From: Phoebastria nigripes
Taxonomy: Eukaryota > Chordata > Aves > Procellariiformes > Diomedeidae
Reading direction: 5' to 3'
Assembly (NCBI GenBank): GCA_035582835.1
Contig: JAYKAV010000308.1
Location: 29,810 to 93,809 of the forward strand
DNA: 64,000 nt
A program made the position numbers and the translations under genes. The stretch's first letter is position 1. Every line of letters starts with the position of its first letter. Below the pieces are notes generated by a model. The model had not been told where the DNA came from. It searched no databases and saw nothing but the letters and a program-made list of their open reading frames with translations. Positions 30,020-43,400 of this stretch are shown in pieces.

Positions 30020-33000
30020 CTGAAAAGAGAGAGAGGGAAGGCAAGGGAGAGGGGAAGTGAGTGAAGCATTATGAAATTAACACATGGGCAATTGTGTTGA
30101 AAATTATGCTCGTTTCGAAGGGTTATATTAGCTGAAAAGAAAGATGCCTGCACAAGAATGGATGCAGTACAGTTCAAAGTCNTTCTGGGTTGCTGTCTTG
30201 CATTGACAGTGGCCTTTAGTTGAGGAGAAAATCTGGGGAAGAATTTAACAGTTCTTAAACAGATAGTGGTGTTCTCCCAGACTTATTTTCCTAAGCAATT
30301 TTATGATTTGGAGACTCCTAAGTCAGNGTAGTGGGTTTTTTTTTTATTTGGCAGCTATTGATGGACTTCTCTTCCATGAATTTGTCCAGTTGTTTTCTGA
30401 ACTCCAGTAAACTGTTAGCATCTACAGCATCCTTTACACTTGGGAGTTTCACAGCCCAGCCTTGCCTGTGTGAAGAAGCACCTGCTTTTGTTTGACTTGA
30501 ACCTGGTTCTTATTAGCAGTATTTGATGCCTTCTAGTTCTTGTATTAGAACAGACAGTGAGCATCATGTCCTATTGTCACTATAGTACAGGTCCTGTACT
30601 GCCCCTTCAGTTCTGATATGCAGTCTGAAGAATCCTCATCTTTTTAAATGTAACGCATACTGACATTGTTTCATGCCTATAGATTGTCCTTGTGGTGGTT
30701 CTCTGGGCCTTTTGCATTTCGACATCCTTCTTAGATGAGGTGTGGGAACCACAAATGCAGAGTTCTCAGGGTGTGGGGAACCACAGATTTATTCTTTCCT
30801 AGTAACTCCTGTCCCCACTCAGTTGGCTCTGTGACAGCTTACTGAGCACTGAGGTTACACTTGTGGAACTATCTCTTAGACACAGACATATTGCTGGGAT
30901 TGGCATTTTATTATATGCAGTGTGTTGCACCTGCTTTTTACAATGGTAAATTCTTCACAGTTTGACTAGAGCTAGCAGGCTGTTTGCGTTTTGGTACATC
31001 TCTCTCTATTGCAAGCTTTCTGTGTATGTGTGTCATTTGCCTGACCCAGTGAGATGCTAAGAGCTATCTATTACGTGGTTCATATGCCAAAGTCTTTTAT
31101 TATGGGAAGAAATAGTTTGCTAATTTGGACCCTTGAGAACTTTTATGTTCTGAACCTAAAGCGAAGACACAGATCTGAACATCCCCAAATCCTAGAAAAA
31201 ACATTATTCTTTATGGTTTGGGGCTATCTTATTTCAAGTTAATCAAGTCAGGACAGGTGGTTAATATGTTTTGTCCATCGTTATTCAAGCTCTTTCTTTT
31301 TCTCTTGATGTTCTACAACCTTGCATACTTTTGCCATTGCCTAAGGACAGCAGCTCACTTCCCATGAAACAGAAATTGATGATGCAAGGTCAGGGTATTT
31401 TCTAGAGTGATTTATTCACAAAACACCAAAGGGAAGTAGTATTGATTTATTTGTACCAGGCATGGCCTGAACTGCACACTAGTTGTTACGCTAGCAGAAA
31501 TTACAATCAAAACTCTCTGTTGTATCGGCTTACTGTCTCACTTTTTTTCCTCTAAAATCTGACTTCCTCTGGTGTTAGCACTGAACAAAATGCCTGATGT
31601 GAAGCCTCTCATTCCTGGAGCCTAAGGGCCTACAACCATTCAGGTTTTAGCTAGGGTTTAGCTGCTCCTACCTATGCTTTTTTGTCTTTGTCTGCATGTG
31701 AACTGTTTTGGAGCAGAAACTTCTATCAGGAGTAGCCAGCTTGTTGTAGCTTGCTGCCTGTTGGGATGGCTTGTAAGCCAGCTGCTTTGCTTCCTCTGTC
31801 TTGGTGCTCTCTTCCTTAAATGCATCCTCCCTTCCACATTTCTGCTCATCTCGTGCTGCGTGTCGTTGTCCCACACCCCTCAACAACGTCATAGCAGGAA
31901 TTCTGATACAGGGTTTTTCATCTGAAGAGGATGCAATAACTGGTGAGGTGGTCATGTGTACAGACCCTCCTGGTGTACAGTCGCTCTGCAGTACAAAGGT
32001 GTTTGGCTAAGTTTGACTAGATATGGGGCTTATTTGAGCTGGCTGGCATAGCTATCTTTTCCAGCCAAAGAGGAATTCTTAATACAATTTGCTCTGATCA
32101 TGTTAAAAGCTGAATTAGCTATAGCCCTTCTTTAGGTTAAGACTGATTTGAAGCTAATTTAGTTGAGCTTAGCCCTATGTGGACACTTTTTTTGGTTTGA
32201 CTGACATCTTAAGTTTTAGCTTAAACCTGCTTCTAAACTGAAAGAACAAAAACTGTGTAAAGTTGACCAGCTGTTTGGTAGACTCAACCTTCAAGTCTTA
32301 GTGGTTGGCAGGTTACCACACGTTAGATAAGTCACTGTGTGATCTCTGTTCATGGGAAAGGCAATGTAACTTGGCTTATGTTAAGCCTCTTTTTCTACGC
32401 AGACTCTTACTGTCCCTCGTGCTAATGTCCTGTCCCATGGGCTAAGAGTATGCAAATACTATTTCAGCTCTGCTAAATTGCAACTTCAATTGCCGTCAGT
32501 TGCCATGTGAGCCCACTGAAATGCCCACACAGCCTTTGGCTTGGCTTTAAAGTTTATAGGTTTGGTGAAACCAGTCCTGGTTTGTATGCAGACCAGTTCT
32601 GAGAACGATACTGCTTCTAGCTGTGTGTGGGCACTTCAGGTCAGGCTGCTTCTGTTTAAACTTTTATCTGACAAGTTTCTTACCAGTGCTTTTATTTATA
32701 ACTTTTTGTGGTTTTTAAATCACAAAATCTTGCTCATAGGTTTTAACCATTGGGAAGTGCTAATTGCTGTCCTTTATTCTGTTGTAAAGACACTTGTGAT
32801 CGTCATAGAAGGCAATTATAAATGGAAATTACTGTTGTTATTTTCATAGGAAGCACTTTCCTCGNTTTTTTTTAATTAGTTACTGTTTGAATTATCTCTG
32901 CAGCTACTGTGTTAAGCTTTTCCACTGATTAGTTACAACTGGATCTGTCCTCTGGCATGAATAAACTATTACATATGGAAAATACTTTATGTTGTATTAT

Positions 33001-33914
33001 CTTATAAATTATTTTACATCCCTGCAATAGGAGTATGGTTTTACAATGTCACTGTCTGAACACTGCTTTTTTTTTTTCCCTTGCCCTTTTCTTCCGTATT
33101 TATAATAATCTTTCAAGTCAAGTTGGCAAATAAGTCTGGGAAACAAATTGCTTTTATAGCATGAAAAGGCATGCTTTAATCCTACTTATCTTGTTTTAGG
33201 TACCTTGCTCTAAAGACTTGTGTATTGTGTGATGTTTGTAGTTCCATTAACGGATAAGTAGTTTTAATAAGCTTCTGTCTGGAGCAGTTTGAATCAAGCA
33301 CATGCTACAGACTTGCAACAAAAAAGGGTTAGAGAGCTCAAGCAATGGATCTGATACTGAGTTTAGAAACATTGCATCCTTTTATATTCAAACTCTTCCA
33401 CATTTTTATAAGACATTTATTCTGTTAGATATTCTGTGCTGCTAAATTGATTAGATAATTTCAGATGAACATGACATGATGTGGAATGCTCCCTTGCAGA
33501 ACACTTCTGGGGCTAGTTCCACCCCACCCCACCCCCCCCAAAATAAGGCTGCCTGTCTAAAGTGTCAGTAAAATGCTTGGCCTTAACATTTAGATCCTCA
33601 GAATTCAGATCAAATTGCCATTAATCCTAGACATCATTCTTTCTCAATCATGAAATTCTTGAAGGCCTGTAAATTTCTGTCACTGGTTATTATGCAGTCA
33701 CTTAATCCTGAACACTAACACATCATCTGGCATTAAAGCTCTACTAAAATGTTAAGTACAGATTTATTTTTTTAAGACATGCACTGGAACACTTGGAGCA
33801 TTTACAGGAAGGCAATAGAGCTGTTCAGGTGAGAGGAATGAGGGAGGCCTAGAATTAAATTTTTTTACTCTGCTTAATTTTGAACTTTCACTTTCCAGCT
33901 TTGAGTAGCTGCTG
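30020..33914 (-). other. C4orf19: C4orf19 5' intron or upstream DNA, with an ancient CR1
   Basis: No coding exon is seen. The CR1 relic at about 30,335-31,060 fills part of it. The remainder is AT-rich unique-looking sequence. If the acceptor at 30,020 is used, at least the start of this region is intron. Confidence 0.6.
30335..31060 (-). mobile_element. Ancient CR1-type LINE relic (RT end and tail)
   Basis: Read on the - strand, this follows the end of an ancient amniote CR1 ORF2. Landmarks on the + strand are 'ggcagctattgatggacttc', 'cttccatgaatttgtcca', 'gtgtgaagaagcacctgctt', 'ttgtttgacttgaacctg', 'cttctagttcttgtatta', 'cacaaatgcagagttctcag' with 'ggtgtgg', and 'ccacagatttattc'. Similarity seems to fade past about 30,980. 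No reading frame survives. Identified from memory of consensus landmarks; ends are approximate. Confidence 0.75.
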
Positions 33915-34485
33915 AGTAGTGTGGCCAGCAGGAGTAGGGAAGTGATCGTGCCCCTGTACTCAGCACTGGTGAGGCCACACCTCGAATACTGTGTTCAGTT
34001 TTGGGCCCCTTGCTGCAAGAAAGACATTGAGGTGCTGGAGTGCATCCAAAGAAGGGCAACGAAGCTGGTGAAGGGTCTAGAGCACAAGTCTTATGAGGAG
34101 CGGCTGAGGGAACTGGGGTTGTTTAGCCTGGAGAAAAGGAGGCTCAGGGGAGACCTTATCCCTCTCTACAACCACCTGAAAGGAGGTTGTGGCGAGGTGG
34201 GTGTTGGTCTCTTCTCCCAAGTAACAAACGATAGGATGAGAGGAAATGGCCTCAAGTTGTGCCGGGGAGGTTTAGATTGGATATTAGGAAAAATTTCTTC
34301 ACTGAAGGGGTTATCAAGCATTGGAACAGGCTGCCCAGGGAAGTGGTTGTATTTAAAAGACATGTAGATGTGGTGCTTAGGGACATGGTTTAGTGGAGGA
34401 CTTGGTGGTGTTAGGTTAACAGTTGGACTTGATGATCTTAAAGGTCTTTTCCAACCTAAATGATACTGTGATTCTATTCTATGAA
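33915..34485 (+). mobile_element. CR1 LINE, 5'-truncated avian copy
   Basis: This is the youngest-looking repeat in the window. A frame from 33,921 still reads the end of the CR1 reverse-transcriptase ORF2, with landmarks [35 protein letters not shown] and [15 protein letters not shown]. The frame drifts after about 34,275, where the + strand still follows the CR1 nucleotide consensus (gattggatattaggaaaaat, ttggaacaggctgcccagg). The tail reads 'ggacttgatgatcttaaagg' and 'tctattctatga', the octamer-type end diagnostic of avian CR1. It is non-autonomous, truncated at its 5' end as usual, and frameshifted. No clear target-site duplication was found by eye. Confidence 0.95.
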
Positions 34486-37400
34486 TCTTCTAGAGTGTGT
34501 CTCTGAGGTTGAGCTTGTAGCAGTTTCTACCAAATAATCTGATTCTTGCAGCATGAGAGAGTAGGATAACCTTGTGGTTTGCATATTCAGTGTCAGTGCT
34601 TGCTTCAGTTAAAGTTATGATACTTCTCTTCAGTGAAGGAGATGGAAGAGGCCCAACTCTGTGCGTGTTTCCCCCAGCCACCCCAGCAGACCTTTAGTTG
34701 ACTATGCAAAAGATAGTCTAGATATAATGTCCTTGCAATGTATTAAACGAGTGTTCACAGAATGACCAGGAAGACCTGATGTCATGAGAGAGTGACTTCC
34801 TTTAAAAGAAACTTATACAGAAGAGCAACTATTTTAAAACCAGTTGGAAAAAATCCTACTATGGTTATTAAGGAGGTAGTAATTAGACTTAATTTGAGGA
34901 GAGCAGAACNCCAATCCCATCAGTAAAGCAATGCTGAAAAAGGGGAGGCTGTTAAATATTTTTATGGTGGCAGCTGCTAAGAGAATGAAATGGGACTTTT
35001 CTTAAAGTGTGAGACCTTGCTAAGGATAACAAGAATAGTGTCTGACTCCAGAAACGTAACCTTGCATTACAAGCCACAATGTGCTTTAAGAGAAGTCTGC
35101 TTTGCTTTATCAGATTTGAGAAACACAACGTATCTGACTTTAAATTATGTAATAAAATAGCTTCTATTGTCTATTTAAACTGTAGCTGTGTTATGAATAA
35201 ACAAAAGGCAAACAAAAGATAATGTCATGAAAAGGGAAGGGCAAACATTTTGGAGAAATAAAAATGGTTTGACAGCCTTTCTCAATATTCTTGGAAGTTT
35301 ACATAGAAACAGGAAAAGGCCAATCTTATTTTTGTTCATGCTGTGTTTTTTCTTCTGTCTTGATTTATATTTTTTTTTTAAACCCCTCCAGAAGCAGAGG
35401 CAGAAAGGTGAGAGGAGAGCATATTAAAATAGTTTTTCTAGTAGGTATCAAATTGATAAACTCTGGCTTGGTGACTTTTGATCTGGGTTGTTCTTTTTAT
35501 AAGCCAGCTGGGTTTTTTGTTTGTTTTGGGTTTTTCCTCCCCCACACCCTATTGTTTTATGAGCTTTTGCTGTTTCTTTGGCTTTTTTTCTCCCCTCCAT
35601 CCTTTCCCACTCTAGATCACAAAGTAAGGAGTTTTTTCCTATGTGTCTATTACCTGAGCTGCTGAGCCTGAATGATGCATCTCCCAGGGGCCTGGGGCAC
35701 CTCTTTCTGCTCACTTTTTCCAGTAGAGGCATCTTTCAGACTAGACCCTGTCAGTGTATTCACCATCTTCCCTGCTGTGCTTTTGCATTCCTCAGTGAAA
35801 CCTGTCCATTCTCAGGGTACTGGCCTGAGCTACCAGTCTCTTTGCAAAGGACACAAACCCTCGCTCATCAAAATTAAGGCTGGCTGCCTCACTACTAACA
35901 CAAACACAATTTACTTAGTGGGGTTTTTTTGCTGGTGAGGTCTCATGTAGATGCCAAATGCTAACCAGCTAGGAGACATATTCACAGAAGCAAATGTGGG
36001 AAGAGAAAGTGTCTGCAGAGAAGTATGTACAGAGGGAATATAAAGAATGTGGGGTGGGAATAACCTCAGAGAGCTCTAGCACTTGGCAAGCTTCTCCTAG
36101 TGGGAGGTGTGGTTTGCCTTCTGTGCTGAGTAGGCATTCACACCTTTTGGAAGATTTCAGAGGCTGTCCTCAGCATGTGTCAAGGTCTGAGAAAGGGTCA
36201 GGTGTGTCTAGGTTGGAGGAGGAAAGTGCAATGTGTTACTGAGGGGTGGAGGCAGAGGAACAATTGATCTGGATGAAAGATAATATAAAAGAAGCACGGA
36301 AAGACTGTGGGACAGATGGTAGAGCTGAAAAGAACTATATTTAGAAATTTAGAAAACTAGTAAACATACAGTAGAAAAAACTACCAGCCTGTAGTAGAGG
36401 GAGAGAGAGGATAACAGGGAAAAGGTTGTAAAGGAAGAAAGAGCAGGGACATAACTTCATTAGCCACGCACTGTGCAGGCTGATCACTACTTTTGGGTGA
36501 ATATAATCTGTAAGAACTGTTTCACTTTGCTTAAAATACAGAGAACTCTTCAAATCCTCTGGTTTTTTCTTGACCTGAGTCACTAGTCTGAGGCCAGAGG
36601 GCCTCCAAAGGGAGAGAGAGAGGGGAAAAAAAACCAAACCACCTGTTCTGGGCCCAGAATCCTTTCCTGCTAATGCTCTGTGGAGACTAACACCACTGAT
36701 GAAACCTTTGGAGCTGACAGATAAATGTCTTCTGAAAACAAATGATGTTCTCACAAAACTCCAGATCAGCTCTACTCTTGTACCTGAAAGTAACAGCCCA
36801 ATTTGGCTGGAACAGTCACATTAAGCATATAGGTGACAGCCTAAAAAATTGTGAAAAATAAAACCACATAGAACGTCTGATCTTTTTCAGCGAGCGTCTA
36901 GAGCCTTTGGCAACTCTCAGCATAGTTGTTACAGAGGTGACACTAGTCTGTGCTTAACTCTGCATTAAGACCAATGCTTAAAGCTGGACTGAAATTTGTC
37001 TACATTCCTTTTTTCTGGCTGATTCTTAGTCTGAAAATTTGTTTCAAATGTGCTTCAGGGAACAACTGAATTGTCATATATAATCTAAAATAAATGAACT
37101 AACCTGAAGAAATACCATAATACGCTCCCTTATAGGAAGTGGGTACTACCTCATGGGTTCTTTTTGTCTGTTTTTCTGTAGCTGAATTGACTTCAGTCTC
37201 TTTGTTCATGCTTTCTTAAAGTGCAGCACTGAAGTGTCGTTTCCACGCTTCAGCCATCATGCAGTCGAGCCCTAGTGAGAATACCTGGCCGAGTCGTCCC
37301 GCTGATGGAGTCTGACCTGCGGATTGACTCTGATTCACCCTGCAGTCCCTGCTGTCTGCATTGCTCTGCAAGAAAAGGGAACTGTGCAAGTGTTTTTCCT

Positions 37401-40400
37401 GGTGCAGCTTGGTTTACCCTCCTGTTTTGAGGGAGGCAGGCTCTATATTTGGGAATAAGGAGTGTCAGAGTGTCTGCCAGAAAGAGCCTTATGCTATCCT
37501 GCCAGCACAAGGTTATTGTCAAGGTTATCATTGCCTGTCCTTCCCTTTGTTACTCCTCCCCCTCAAATGTGCTGTTTTCATTTACTTCACAAACAAAGCT
37601 GGGGAGCTGCACAGGTCTACCAGCCACTTCTGTTCACCACTGAGGCCTTATTTGTCCACTGAACGGTTTGCATGCATCTCTAATATAGCTAACTGTGAAG
37701 ATAAGAGAAGTTGACACAGAGGGACCCGTCAAAGACTCGTATAAAACTTCTTCAGCCACAGCCCAACTACAGTGGTGACTTGGCAGTCAGCTTTAGCTGT
37801 TTGACTCCAGTTGCCNCTCTCTGCTTGTTCCTTTTCAAATCGGATCCCCTGTTTTTCACAGATAAATGTCATCACTGCATGAATGCAAATAATCCTTACA
37901 CTATCTTCAGCTGTTGAGAAGAATATTTTTTTTTTTTGAAGATGATTTTTCCCCTTTTTTCTCCCTGGCCAGGCTGAATTAAGCCCCTGGATCGTACGTT
38001 GTTTGAGGCAATGGCCTGATTCTTTATGTGCTTCTGTGACTGAAGTGTCAAACTTTTGGGTGATAATACACACTGGCACTGTGTACAGACAATGGCTGTT
38101 TGTTTCAGTGAGGGAAGAATTTGATGTATGCTATTCAAGGCATGAAGTTTGGGGTTGGTTTTGTGTGTAGGGACTTAGGGGTATAATTTATGCTTCTTCC
38201 CAATGAAGCCATGAAACCGATTTGCACTCATTGTAGTTTTTTCAAGGGAGAAAAGTGGCTTTAACCAGGGCAGGTATCAAAACCTGGAGATTCTTATGCC
38301 TCAGAAGCATGTGTTGCTTGTTATCTGGGAATTTATAGGACTTGCTCAGTTACGCCTTCATAAACTTTGATGCTTTGTATTCTGACATAGAGTAATTCTT
38401 TTGTTACCGAGGAAGTAGCTCTGATACCACAACACGTTTTTGCTTCAGCAAGGTGATACATGACAGGAAAACAGAATCCTTAAATGATAAAGGCATGCGA
38501 GCAGTCGTAGCAAGGGGAAAAGCAAACCAAGTGACACTTCAACAGAATTGTTTCTAATTGGCTTAATCCCAGACTTTTCAGGAGATTTCAGAGCAAATTG
38601 ATTTAATATCAAATGCGCAAATAACAAACACTATGCTTGCCCAATGAACCGTCAATACAGCAATCACCAAACTATGGCCTACTCACCAAATAACCAGTGG
38701 GAGTAATGTTATCATGATTTTAACCTCTTATCTGTGTGGTGTCATCTGAAAATTCATGCATGTATTAAGTGTTTATCCAGGAAATTTGCAATAATAATAA
38801 TAATTGACAAAAATTTGCACTTACTGTGCTCTTTGTCCCAGGATCACAACATTAGCAGTCAACACTAATTACTATGTACATGAAATAGTACAAACTGCAT
38901 ATTATATCTTTGGATTATTCATAACAGCATCCAAGGGAGAGTGCAGTCTCCTAGCTGAGAGGTGTGTCTACTGTGCAGGAGTCAATTATGTCCTCTAATT
39001 GTGGTTGCGTGCTGTGGCATTTCTCAATGCTGGGGAAGAGCATCCTGCTAGCATGATGTCCGACTACAACGTGATGAGAAGTGATTCTGGCAGTCAGGAT
39101 GCTCAAAGTAATGGAAATATCTGCTTACATTCATATTCTCACTCAAAGAGCTGAGAAAAGGTCAGATTTAGCCCGATTCTGCTGATACTAGAAAAAAGTG
39201 CTAATTATCTTACATATGTGTAGTTGTAATACCAAGAAACTATACCAGTATAGTTGGCAATGGCAATACCTGCCAGTTGTTACATGCCAGTGTAAATACT
39301 TTACCTGGAATGAGGAGCATCTGAGTTGATGCAAATGCAACATCAGAAACTGCTCCCCTTCTTTACAGCTGCTCTCTCCCCATGCTCCCAGGCATCTAGC
39401 TATGTTTTTATCAGATCCTGATGGCATTTCTGCTCCCATCTTGCCCCTTCACCTTGCTTTTTCGTGCAACTATTTTGCAGCAAACTAAGATGCAGTGGTG
39501 GGCAGGTCTCAAGGCAGGGAAGCTTGAGTGTTGCCAGTTCAGCTTGAGCACAACTGCACTTGTTGCGTGCAGGTNTGCTGGTGGAAGGGGAAGGTAATGA
39601 AAAGTAGATGGTATCAGTTTTACAAAAGGTGTTTTGTTTTGAGTTGTAACTGCTGGTTATTGCCTAAGCTGATCTTCCAAAAAATGTAATAATATGCATA
39701 GCTATGTTAAGTCCTACTAGCTCCTCCTCAAAATGTCCTTCTTTCCAAACCAGTAAGGTCAGCCAGATCTTCCACTTACCCCTAGTGGCTTCCTGACAGC
39801 ATTAGTCAGTATATGAAGTCCCATGTTTTATTCTCACCATAGATTCCTATTTCCACTCTGCCAACTTTTTTTGTTTTAAAGTCATTCTTGTACTATTTCA
39901 TTCGCTGACTAATCTCTCTGGTAGCTGTAGGCTTTTTTGTAAACACCTCTCAGAAAGTACGGCCACCTCACAGGGAAGGTGGACCTTTTTGTGAGGCCCT
40001 TATTACTGCAGTAGAGTGCCGTAGAGGGCAGATGGNCTACAACTTAGAGGTGATCTGAACGTGTCCTTTTTTCCTGTTATGCTCTTTGCAATTGATTTTA
40101 AATATTTATAAGATATTTAAGAGGAAATGCATTCTCTCTGACTAGTTCCTCATCACTCACAGCACTAGGTCACAGAACATTTCCCTACCCCCATTGTTTA
40201 CCATACAAAATGTTTGTTTTATTTTTCATGATTAAAAGGAAGAGTGGGGCAAAGGGTAAAACTCTCACAATCATTAGCCAGTTTGCACAAAGGAAAAACA
40301 AATATAGCTTGTAGCATAAAACCACTCATTTCCTCTTCAGCCAGGCTTATTCCCTACATCTGGTCTTCCCAAACTTACATCACTGTTGGTGTTTAAGTTA

Positions 40401-43400
40401 CTGAAGTTTATCGTTCCTGTCTTCTAAAATTGTTAACCCTATAAAATATAATAGCTTGTACTCTAGTGGGGCCTAAAACCCCAAATCATGTTTAGGTCCA
40501 TNCTGTGCAGAGGCAAGCATAGAAATGCGCTCCTTCCCAAGGGATGCATGGTCTAAATGTGTGACAAGGCAAAAAATGGGTATGACAAGCAGATGGTCAC
40601 GTACGTGTGAAAGAAGTAATCAGCAGAGAAACTATATTTGATTCAGTAATTGTGTTAGGCTAGGCCCAAGTGGGGATCTGTGTTTGGGAACACAGCTGGA
40701 GCCTCAAAATAGCTATAGCCAATTTTTATCTATTTGTATCTGAAATCTCATCTCTCTCGGGAGGTTAAAGTGTCTCTTTGCAACCTTGTGCGACTTTGAG
40801 CTTTGGAAAATGGATTCTTGGGTCCCAACCCATGGTCTGAAAAACCTTGGTTGTATCCAATGTCTTTTTAAAACACTTAAATAGAAAGAGCCCTAGAATC
40901 AGGGGCTGAGGTAGTGCTGCCACGGGGCTACAATTCACAGAATCCTTTGCTGACACTTTGCCTGGAACATCTCCCTTCCCAGTGGCAGGCTTCAGCAACC
41001 TTCTTCACAGCATGCCATCAAGGATGTTACTGACAGCTGTGAGACATGGCTTTGAGGCTGAGGGTCAAACTGAACTGGGGCTCCTAATTTATGAGGGAAT
41101 TCTCTAACCCTTTGAATACTATGTAAAATAATCACCGCCTCCCCTGTGGTTTTGACTGGGAGTTGCTGTGGCTGCTGTGTTTTAGGTTGAATATCATGCT
41201 CTAAGTCTGTGTGAGATGTGGCCTTAATGCACCTGCCAGGCTTTGCAGCCTTAGCAACACCATGTGCTTTAGGCCACAGGAAATTTGGTATAGTCAGGGC
41301 AAGGGGTTCATAAGCTCTCAGTAGACTTGGCTGGGTATCCAGCTGAAGTGCCTTGTCCCTCCTGGCTTAGATGCATGTGGATATTTGATTATAAATCCTT
41401 GCTCTTAACTTGGACTCCCTGTTCTATCATGTATTTGGCTGGACAGCCTTTTCTGATTCCTAATACAAATAGTCTGCTTATTTTACAATTCCCAGATGAG
41501 CTTGGCAGGAGGTATTTTGCTGAGACCTGTCAAGATGGTAGGAGCTCTGGTATGTCCATCAAAACAGCTTTAGTCAGCTAGACACCTGGGTGGAAATGCA
41601 GTGTCTGTGGACTTCCAGAGAGTGCTGTGGATTTCAGTTCTGGGCTTGGGCACTTAAAATCCACCAAGGTGTCACCAGGACGCTAAAAGTATTAGAGTGA
41701 ACACAATTAATAATGGAGTTGGAATAAGAAATCCTTTAAAATGCCCTGTTTCCTGACTCTACTTAAAAGGCTCTATCCTGACTGGATGATACACATCTGT
41801 GTGATATACAATAGATTGGCCTGGGCTTAGTGAAATGGAAGCTTGAATAGGGTCTGAGGACAGGTTGTCTATATGGATAACTTCTTTTTCTGCTAGCTAG
41901 GCATTACACCGCAAAGAATCTGGGTCCTACTGGCATAGCAGTGGTACAGGTAGAAACTGAGCATTGGCAGCTGATTTGTGACTTTGTTCCCTGAGGACAG
42001 TGGAGACTTCATGTGCGTCTTATGTATGATGCAGTGAATCTTTTCAAGAGAAAAACGTGACTCATTTGCCTCATTTGTCCAGTCTTGCAGGACAGCTCAG
42101 ATTCAGCTAGAGGAAGTGGCTTGTCATTTTTATGCCATAATATTTGTGATAAAGAAATGGCATGGCAGGTTAGGTTGTAAGGCTGTATTTCTATATACAT
42201 GTACCTCTCCTTAGGTATTTATAAATGTACCTTTCCTTAGGTGTCATACACATACATGTATAGCTAAATAAAAAGGTCTTAAACAGGGAATAGGTCCATG
42301 GTAGTCCAAGCAGTTTTCTCTTCCTGTTGGTAAAATTGCCTCATTATTTGCTCCCCAGCTTTGGAAACACAACTACTGAAGTCCTGGTTATGGATTTCAA
42401 AGGTCATTGCTCTTANGCCTCAGGGACTTCCCAAGGGAATAGTAGGAAGACATCATACAGAGAACTTGTTTGACTTGGTTGCATGAGGTTGCTGAAAGAA
42501 AAGAGCATGGCGATTGATGTATGCCATAAATGTCCAAGTTCCAGTTTTTTATGTTTATTTTAGAATATGATGTAGCTTATAAAGATGTTGCAATAAAAAT
42601 AAAAGCTATATTTTGGAAATTCTGTTCCATGTTCACATCATTTTAGTGTAGCTGTTAAAAGCTGTTATTTGCTCCTAATAATTTCTGAAATACTTGAATA
42701 CTCCAAAATACTCCTCTGTTCCCTATCTTCTCATATAGTTCCTATTCTGTACCTTCCTAAGAGGCTGCTTCCTGGTTCTTGCTAGAAATATCTGTACTTT
42801 GAGGTGTTACCTAATGCCTGTCCTAGGTATTTGCCCTTGTCATATTAGCTGGAGGATCAAGCCTAAGTTTGAACTGCTCTATCCTGCTTCAGTGATATTC
42901 TGTAATTTCAACCCTGTTCAGTGGCCTGGTCTAAGCATCCTGAAGACCATGAGCCTTTTACACTGGGTGCATCCATATTCTGTATGACTACTTGAGAAAC
43001 AGTCATACACTGAAATCAGTGGAGACATTTTGGTTTACTTCAAAAAAAATCTTGATGAGTCCCTCCATTGACTAATTTCTGACTAGTTGTCTGTTTCACT
43101 GGAAACACTGAGGTTTTTATATGTATGTTATTGTTCTTTACACTTTCTTTTTTTCCTAATGGCTGAACCATTTATCCTGGCATAAAAACTACATACAATT
43201 CTAAATCTGGTGATTTTTTTGTTTCCCCCAGTAGGTGTCTCAGACCTATTTTTAAAACATTAAGGAGATGAGAAAAACTAAAGGTCTTGTGATAGCTTTC
43301 TTACAGATCCTTCTAGTTNGTCTACAGGGCTAGCTGAAGAAGTGAGATTTCAACCTTTGGATGAAAGATGAGGTAACAAAGAAGAACATAATAACTTTAC

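Noticed and set aside
32095..32265. Possible old DNA-transposon-like stretch ('cctatgtggacac' and repeated agct/ttaagt motifs)
   Set aside because: Vague resemblance only. I could not see terminal inverted repeats or a consistent landmark order.
33874..34363. Minus-strand frames over 33.9-34.4 kb
   Set aside because: Antisense of the CR1 ORF2 remnant.
37250..37330. Small CpG cluster that might be a promoter
   Set aside because: Only a handful of CpGs in about 60 bases, moderate GC, and no splice donor or motif pattern that would support a first exon.
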